DNA of 64,000 nt from CAVTWY01 sp963738615 (GTDB lineage Bacteria; Pseudomonadota; Gammaproteobacteria; Burkholderiales; Burkholderiaceae_C), in the NCBI GenBank assembly GCA_963738615.1, contig CAVTXI010000019.1:682001-746000 (forward strand). Reading direction: 5' to 3'. The notes beneath the pieces are model-generated. The model was not told the origin of the DNA. It saw only the letters and a list, made by a program, of their open reading frames with translations, and searched no databases. Position numbers and translations under genes: made by a program. Below, in pieces: positions 58,732 through 64,000 of this stretch. Every line of letters starts with the position of its first letter. Within the stretch, counting starts at the first letter, position 1.

Positions 58732-59563
58732 TCAGTCGAGCGCCAGCAGCACCGCCGCGTAGCCATCGCGGCCGGCGCGTTGCAGTGCCCGCGCCTGCTC
58801 GATGCTTCGCCAGCGGCAGTCGCGCGGCGACGCGGTGGCGCACCAGCCCGCGCTCGAGCCACGCTTGCAGTTGGCCCAGCGCGGCCGCGAGCGGGGCGGC
58901 GTCGATCTGATCGATGTCGATCGCGCGCGTGGCGTCGGCAGAGAGCACGCGGTCGATGCCCGCGCCCGCGGTCAGCTCGTGCAGATGCTGGCTGGCGTCG
59001 GCCGCGCCGCCCTGCAGCGTCGCGTGCGCACCGTCATCGAGCGCACGGCCGCTCGTGACCGGCGAGTCGACCCGCGCGAGCACCAGTGAAGCACCGGCCA
59101 AGCGCGCGAACTGAAGCGCGTAGTGGCCCCACTGCGACGCACCGTCTTCGACCAGCACGCGCCGGCCAGCCACGCCGCCGTCGGCCTGCACCGCCAACAT
59201 CGCCGCCAGCGCGGTGACGCCGAGGCAGGCGCCAGCGTCGATCGGCACCATGTCGGGTAACTCGATCGCGTGTTCTGATCGCACGACACACCAGCGCGGC
59301 GGCTTTTCGTCAACGTCTGCATCGGCGGCGATGTGCCAGCCGGGGTACGCGAGCAGCCAGACTGACATGCCGAACAGGTGTGCGGGCACGCCGCAGCCCA
59401 GAGCGTCGATCACGCCGGCGGCGCCCCCATCCGTGGTGCCGCACGCGGTGTCCGGCAGGCGCAGCCAACAAAGCCGCACGCGGACCTCGCCCACGGCCGG
59501 TCCGCCGTCGAACCGTTGTGGAGATGGACCAACCGGGCGCGGCGGTGGGAATGTCGGCGGCAT
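58732..59563 (-). CDS. Quinone oxidoreductase-like MDR protein (frameshifted near 58804)
   Basis: Medium-chain dehydrogenase/reductase-like protein, corrected to 276 codons. It has GVIDALGCGVPAHLFGMSVW, GACLGVTALAAMLAVQADGG, and a Rossmann region (GRRVLVEDGASQWGHYALQF) in which the usual AxGGVG loop is replaced by DGASQWG. After one extra base at about 58804 the natural end is SIEQARALQRAGRDGYAAVL and LALD, stop at 58732. The N-terminal GroES-like part is shorter than usual (family about 325 residues). Substrate unknown, and cofactor binding may be altered. Confidence 0.7.
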
Positions 59564-59689
59564 TCACAAATTGTGGAATTGCGACACGCGCGCCCCAAGG
59601 GACCGTAGCCCCGTGCGGGCACCAACCCGACGAACGCCGAAGGACCGGCGTCCCGAACCACGTCACGCGGCCGTGCTTGCGGCCGTTGG

Positions 59690-61969
59690 TCAGTACCGCC
59701 AGCGCAACCCTACGTTGAACGCGCGCGGCGCGCCGGGCGCTACGAACCAGGCGTCGGCTTCGTTGCCGGTGTAGCGGCCCTGCGCGTCGAAAACCGTTTC
59801 GGCCACGGCGCCGTAGCTCTGGTAGCGGGTGTTGGTCGCGTTGGTCACGCGGGCGAAGACCTCGAGCCCCTTCACGGTTGGTGGCTTCCAGCTGGCGCGC
59901 AGGTTGAGCACGGCGTAGCGCTCGAGGTCGAGGCCGACGGTGTCGTCGTCCCCGTCTTCGCGCAGCCCGTCTTCGTTGCCCGCGGTGCCGCGCGCCGACA
60001 GCGCCTGCACGTCGGCGCCGACGCGCAAGCCGCTGCCGAGGTCCACGTCGGCCGCGACCTTGACCATGTGCCGCGGCAGCCCGGCGATGCGCGTGCCCGG
60101 CGTGATGGTCACGTTGCGCTCGCCCTGGCGCAGCACGCCGTTGGCCTCGTAGGTCGCGCGAAGGTGGCTGTAGCCGATCTGCCAGTCGACAGCGCCCTGG
60201 CGCCCGCCCACTTCGGCGTCCAGCCCCATGTGGCGCGTGCGCGGGAAGTTCTGGAAGTAGCCCTGCTGGCCGCTGATGCTGACGCTGCGAAACAGGATGT
60301 CGTCGCGGTTGTCGCTGCGATAAGCCGTCAACGACCCGCGCAGCCCCGGCATCGGTGCGAACCGCAGGCCGGCTTCGACGCTGGTGGCGATCACCTGCTT
60401 CAGATACGGGTCGGCCTGAAGGCCCGCCGGCAAGCGACAGGGTTCATCGGGGTCGGCGCAACCCAGTTCGATCACGGTGGGCACGCGGTTGTTGCGCGCC
60501 ACGTTCGCGAAGAGCGTCACGCCGCTGCTGCCGAGTTGGTGCGTGATGCCGAGCGCGGGGTTGAGGCTCTTGTAGGTGAAGGTCTCCTTGTCGTGCTGCT
60601 CGAACACGCCCCGTGTCGTCGTCGACCGAGCCCAGCGTGTTGCTGACCTTCGAGTGGTTGAAGCGCAGCGTGCCCGTCAGGTGCGTATTCGACGCGAGCT
60701 GCCATGTATCGGTGACGTAGATCCCGAACGACGTCGAGCGGCCATCGACGCGCGCGCTGAGCTCGGGCGCTTCGTCCGACGCGATCGCGCCGCGCGTGTC
60801 GTCGAACACGCGCCTCCTGCTCGGTCTGCTCGTAGCCGACCTTCGCGTGGTCGATGCTCGTGCCCAGCTGCCACTGGTGCGCGCCATGGCGGCCCGACAA
60901 CGCGAGCGACGCGCCGGTCGCCTGCTGCTTCGTCGCCGTGCGGTTGATCGCGGCGTTGTTCGGCTCGCCCGGATCGACCTCGTCGGCTTCGTCGCCGTTG
61001 AGCGTCGTGCGCTGCGTGTTGCGTTGGTAGGCCAGCGCTTCGATGGTCATGCGGTTGGCAAGGTCGCGACGCCAGTTCAGCGCCAGTTGCTCGACCCGGT
61101 TGCGCGTGAGGTCGGGATGCGTGTAGACGGCTTCGCGGCGCGCGCTGCCGATGTCGGGCGCCAGCCCGCCGTTCTCATCGAAGGTGACCAGCGGCACCAG
61201 GTTATTGCCGACCAGCCGGCTCTTGCCCAGCAGCACGCTGAGCGACAGCGTCGCCGGCTTCGCCGCTGTGCGCCACCTTGCCGAACACCGTGCCGAGCTT
61301 TCCGTCGGAGAAGTCGCGCCAGCCGCGTTCATCGAACAACCCAGCGCCGATGAAGTGCGACACGCCGTTGGCGTGGCTGCCGCCGTGCGACAGCTCGAGC
61401 TTCTTGCGCCCGAAGCTGCCGAACGAGACCTCGCCCTGCACGCCCGGCGCCGAACGCCCGGTGGCGGTGGTCATCGAAAGCGCGCCGCCCAGCGTGTTCA
61501 GGCCGAAGGCCGGGTTGGCGCCGGGCACGAACGACACCGAGCGCAGCGCGAACTCGGGCAACAGGTCCCAGTTGACGACGTCGCCGAAGGGCTCGTTGAT
61601 GCGCACGCCGTCGAGATAGACCGACAGGCCTTGCGACGCGCCCAGGATGCCCGACGCGCGATAGCCGCGGAACGTCAGGTCGGCCTGGTACGGGCTGCCC
61701 TGGATGTCGTTCACCTGCATGCCGGGCATGCGCCGCGCCAGCAGGTCGGTGGTGTTGTCGGCCTTTGCGGCGTCGATCGCGTCGCGCCGCAACACCTGCG
61801 TTGTGTAGGGCAGCTTGTCGCGCTCGACGCCTTGACCGGGCAGCGGCGACGTGCCGATCACTTCCACCTGCTGCGGCTGCGTCGTTCCGGTGCCGGTCTG
61901 CGCCCAGGCGTTTGCAGGCGCGAGCATCGGCGCGGCCGCCAAGGTGAGGAAGGCAAAGTCACGTCGCAT
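59690..61969 (-). CDS. TonB-dependent outer membrane receptor (three frameshifts)
   Basis: Outer membrane beta-barrel importer, about 758 residues after correction. The first frame has the signal peptide (DFAFLTLAAAPMLAPANAWA), then plug-domain motifs TTDLLARRMPGMQVNDIQGS, LTFRGYRASGILGASQGLSV and GANPAFGLNTLGGALSM. Frame changes near 61266, 60815 and 60612 each fit one extra base. The barrel ends with the outer membrane signature AFNVGLRWRY. The substrate (siderophore, metal or vitamin) is unknown. It is divergent from the amidase. Confidence 0.85.
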
Positions 61970-62100
61970 CAGGTCTCCTGGAGAGCATCGTATTTTTGGT
62001 GCCCGCAAGATAACCAGCCGCTGGCCCGACGCTGGCGGGAAAACTTCCCGTCGCTGCTTCTGATGGGCGCGCGCCGATACTCATGTCAATCATTTCCTCC

Positions 62101-63504
62101 ATGACCGCCCTGCACGATCTACCCGCCACCGAGTTGCTGCGTGCCTACGCGCAGCGCGGCCTGTCGCCCGTGGCGGTGGTGCTCGAGGTGCTCGAACGCA
62201 TTCAGCGCTGCGAGCCACGCATCGCGGCCACCTGGGCGCTCGATGCCGACGCAGCCATGGCAATGGCGCGCGACAGCGAAGCGCGGTGGCGCCGCGGTGA
62301 GGCTCGGGAGCTGGAAGGTGTGCCGGTCACCATCAAGGAGAACATCGCCACGCTTGGCACCGCCATGCCGCTGGGCTGCGCCGCCACGGTGTTGGTGCCT
62401 GCGGTAGCCGACGCGCCACCTGCCGCGCGGCTGCGAGAGGCCGGCGCCGTGATCGTCTGCAAGACGACGATGCCCGACTGGGGCATGTTGTCGTCGGGGC
62501 TGTCGAGCTTTCATGCGCTGGCGCGCAACCCATGGGACACGGCCAAGACCCCGGGCGGCAGCAGCGCAGGCGCGGGCGCTGCATGTGCGGCGGGCTACGG
62601 GCCGCTGCACGTGGGCACCGACATCGGCGGCTCGATCCGGCTGCCCGCGTCGTGGTGCGGCGTGGTTGGCCTGAAACCCAGCCTGGGCCGCGTGCCGATC
62701 GACCCGCCGTACGCCGCGCGCGTGGCCGGGCCGATGACACGCACCGTCGCCGATGCGGCGTTGATGATGAAAGTGCTGTCGCGCCCCGACACGCGCGACG
62801 CGATGAGCCTGCCGTGGAACCCGATCGACTGGGATTCGATCAACGCGCTGAGCAATGACGACAGTCGCCCCGCGCGCGGCCTGCGCGTGGGCCTGTGGCT
62901 GGACGCCGGCTTCGGGCTCGAGCCCGCGCCAGAGGTGCGCGCCGCCATTCAGGGTGCCGCGCGTCGCTTCGAAGCCGCGGGCGCCGACGTCACCCCCATC
63001 GCTGCGTTCCTGTCGGACGAGATGATCGAAGGCCTGGACCGCTTCTGGCGCATGCGTTCTTGGTTGGAGTACCGGCGCCTGCGGGCGGACCAGCAGGCGA
63101 AGGTGCTGCCGTACATCCGCGACTGGGTGCTGCCCGCAGCGCGATACAGCGGCGCTGACGTGTTCACGGGTTACGGCGCGATGGCGACGATTCGCGACGC
63201 AACCTTGCGCGCGACCGCGCCCTTCGACCTTGTGCTGTCGCCCGTGGCTGCCTGCACCGCTTTCCCGGCCGACTGGGGCAGCCCGCTCAACAACCCCGAG
63301 TTGCCGTTCGAGCACATCAACTTCACCATCGCCTTCAGCATGAGCGAGCAGCCCGCGGTTTCGGTCAACGCCGGCTACGACAACCAAGGCCTGCCGATCG
63401 GCCTGCAAATCAGCGGGCGCCGCCACGATGACCTGGGCGTGCTGCGCGCCGCGCGGCTGTGGGAAGGCATCCGCACCGCGCAGCGGCCGTGGCCGATGGG
63501 GTGA
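62101..63504 (+). CDS. Amidase (amidase-signature family)
   Basis: A 467-residue Ser-Ser-Lys hydrolase. The triad is visible: Lys in GVPVTIKENIATLG, cis-Ser in the GGSSAGAGAA loop, and nucleophile Ser in TDIGGSIRLPASWCG. The C-terminus has FTIAFSMSEQPAVSVNAGYD and GLPIGLQISGRRHDD. The substrate (amide, nitrile-derived amide or peptide) cannot be told. ATG 62083 would add six residues. Full length, in contrast to the deleted amidase at 18362-18981, which is a different subtype. Confidence 0.93.
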   Translation: MTALHDLPATELLRAYAQRGLSPVAVVLEVLERIQRCEPRIAATWALDADAAMAMARDSEARWRRGEARELEGVPVTIKENIATLGTAMPLGCAATVLVPAVADAPPAARLREAGAVIVCKTTMPDWGMLSSGLSSFHALARNPWDTAKTPGGSSAGAGAACAAGYGPLHVGTDIGGSIRLPASWCGVVGLKPSLGRVPIDPPYAARVAGPMTRTVADAALMMKVLSRPDTRDAMSLPWNPIDWDSINALSNDDSRPARGLRVGLWLDAGFGLEPAPEVRAAIQGAARRFEAAGADVTPIAAFLSDEMIEGLDRFWRMRSWLEYRRLRADQQAKVLPYIRDWVLPAARYSGADVFTGYGAMATIRDATLRATAPFDLVLSPVAACTAFPADWGSPLNNPELPFEHINFTIAFSMSEQPAVSVNAGYDNQGLPIGLQISGRRHDDLGVLRAARLWEGIRTAQRPWPMG

Positions 63505-63568
63505 GCGGCTTCGGTCAAACGACCGCAGCCAGCGCGGCTGGCGCTGGCGCTGGCCCCGCGCTTCAATA

Positions 63569-64000
63569 TCAACCGCCGCGCAGGACCTCGTCCGCGGCGC
63601 GCGCACCTGACAGCAGCGCGCCTTCCATGAAGCCCTGGTAGCTGTAGAACGAATCGGTGTGCTCGCCGGCGAAATGCACGCGCCCGGCGGGCTTGGTGTA
63701 CTGGCCCTCGATCGTCGTGAAGTAGCCAGGCTGGTTGTTCGTGTAGCCGCCCATGTAAAGCGGCGCCTTCGACCAATTCTCGAGGTGCGCGACGACGCTG
63801 CCCTGACGATCGCGCCGCGCCAGCGCGGCGCTGCCGGGGTAGACGCGGTCGAGGTCGGCGAGGAAGGCCTCGGCCTCCGGGCTCGGGCGCGTGGGGTCGA
63901 GCCGCGCGCCGCGCTCGCCACCGGAGAAGTCGGTGAGCACGCCGCGCTGGCCGTTGCGCGCACGCGAAGGATTGGTTTCCCACGTCGACTGGTGGTTCGG
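63569..64000 (-). CDS. Flavin monoamine oxidase family protein, C-terminal part (5' end outside window)
   Basis: The frame runs from the window edge to the stop at 63569. The visible 143 residues carry the C-terminal FAD-binding signature of amine oxidases: LYMGGYTNNQPGYFTTIEGQ, then VHFAGEHTDSFYSYQGFMEG and a helix AARAADEVLRGG-like end. The upstream NHQSTWETNPSRARNGQRGV also fits the family. Substrate unknown. Confidence 0.88.
   Translation of the reverse strand, partial: PNHQSTWETNPSRARNGQRGVLTDFSGGERGARLDPTRPSPEAEAFLADLDRVYPGSAALARRDRQGSVVAHLENWSKAPLYMGGYTNNQPGYFTTIEGQYTKPAGRVHFAGEHTDSFYSYQGFMEGALLSGARAADEVLRGG

Noticed and set aside
62119..63963. 614-residue antisense frame over the amidase
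   Set aside because: Shadow frame. Only the last part near 63569-64000 in a different frame is a real amine oxidase.

Overview
The window is a stretch of G+C-rich (about two-thirds G+C by eye) beta-proteobacterial chromosome, most likely Burkholderiales of the Rubrivivax/Leptothrix/Piscinibacter type. The evidence is the SPOR-dsbA and lptA-lptB-rpoN order, a split three-subunit pnt transhydrogenase, pilA-tfpX-pglL, sucCD, a PEP-CTERM protein and a histone H1-like SWIB protein. No tRNA, rRNA, CRISPR array, IS element or prophage was seen. Taxonomy is inferred from gene content only.

Layout. 1-5.6 kb: cell envelope and sigma factor block (SPOR protein end, dsbA, lptA, lptB, rpoN, an rRNA methyltransferase). 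5.6-11 kb: a base-composition-atypical glycosyltransferase, a secreted PQQ-type sugar dehydrogenase, a DMT transporter and an orphan peptide-binding protein. 11-16.3 kb: a vapBC module with a palindromic operator, then a GbsR/MarR regulator whose two matching 20-bp operators lie before an SDR-DoxX operon and between the regulator and a Tat-exported aldo/keto reductase. 16.3-23 kb: MFS transporter, rsmE, an internally deleted amidase, fadD, a type III restriction-modification remnant and a Fic protein. 23-30 kb: pntA1-A2-B, a NUDIX hydrolase, a double CDGSH protein, a Dcm-Vsr pair and mnmA. 30-43 kb: CAP lipoprotein, ssb, LysR with divergent epimerase, cupin, recQ, an unidentified exported pair (a protein with 40 consecutive prolines plus a Tat beta-helix protein), then uvrA. 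43-50 kb: second CAP protein, PEP-CTERM protein, SWIB protein, M48 protease, moaC. 48.4-51.5 kb: type IV pilin with accessory protein and pilin-glycosylating transferase. 51.7-55.3 kb: cyclic-nucleotide phosphodiesterase, FHA protein, PP2C phosphatase and Ser/Thr kinase. 55.4-64 kb: sucCD, a hydrolase-LuxR fusion, a quinone-oxidoreductase-like protein, a TonB receptor, an amidase and the end of an amine oxidase.

How parts fit together. rpoN lies in the same window as a near-perfect sigma-54 promoter in front of pilA. The kinase, phosphatase, FHA reader and phosphodiesterase read as a phospho-signalling set beside the pilin locus. The GbsR regulator, the SDR-DoxX protein and the aldo/keto reductase look like one small redox regulon.

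Quality caveat. At least ten otherwise well-conserved genes carry frameshifts, mostly one extra base, including three in recQ and three in the TonB receptor. This pattern fits residual indel errors of a long-read assembly better than gene decay. I list these genes at full length and flag the break. Three other loci (amidase at 18.4-19.0 kb, Mod/Res at 20.8-21.9 kb, DCC protein at 13.2-13.4 kb) lack whole domains and look like true remnants.
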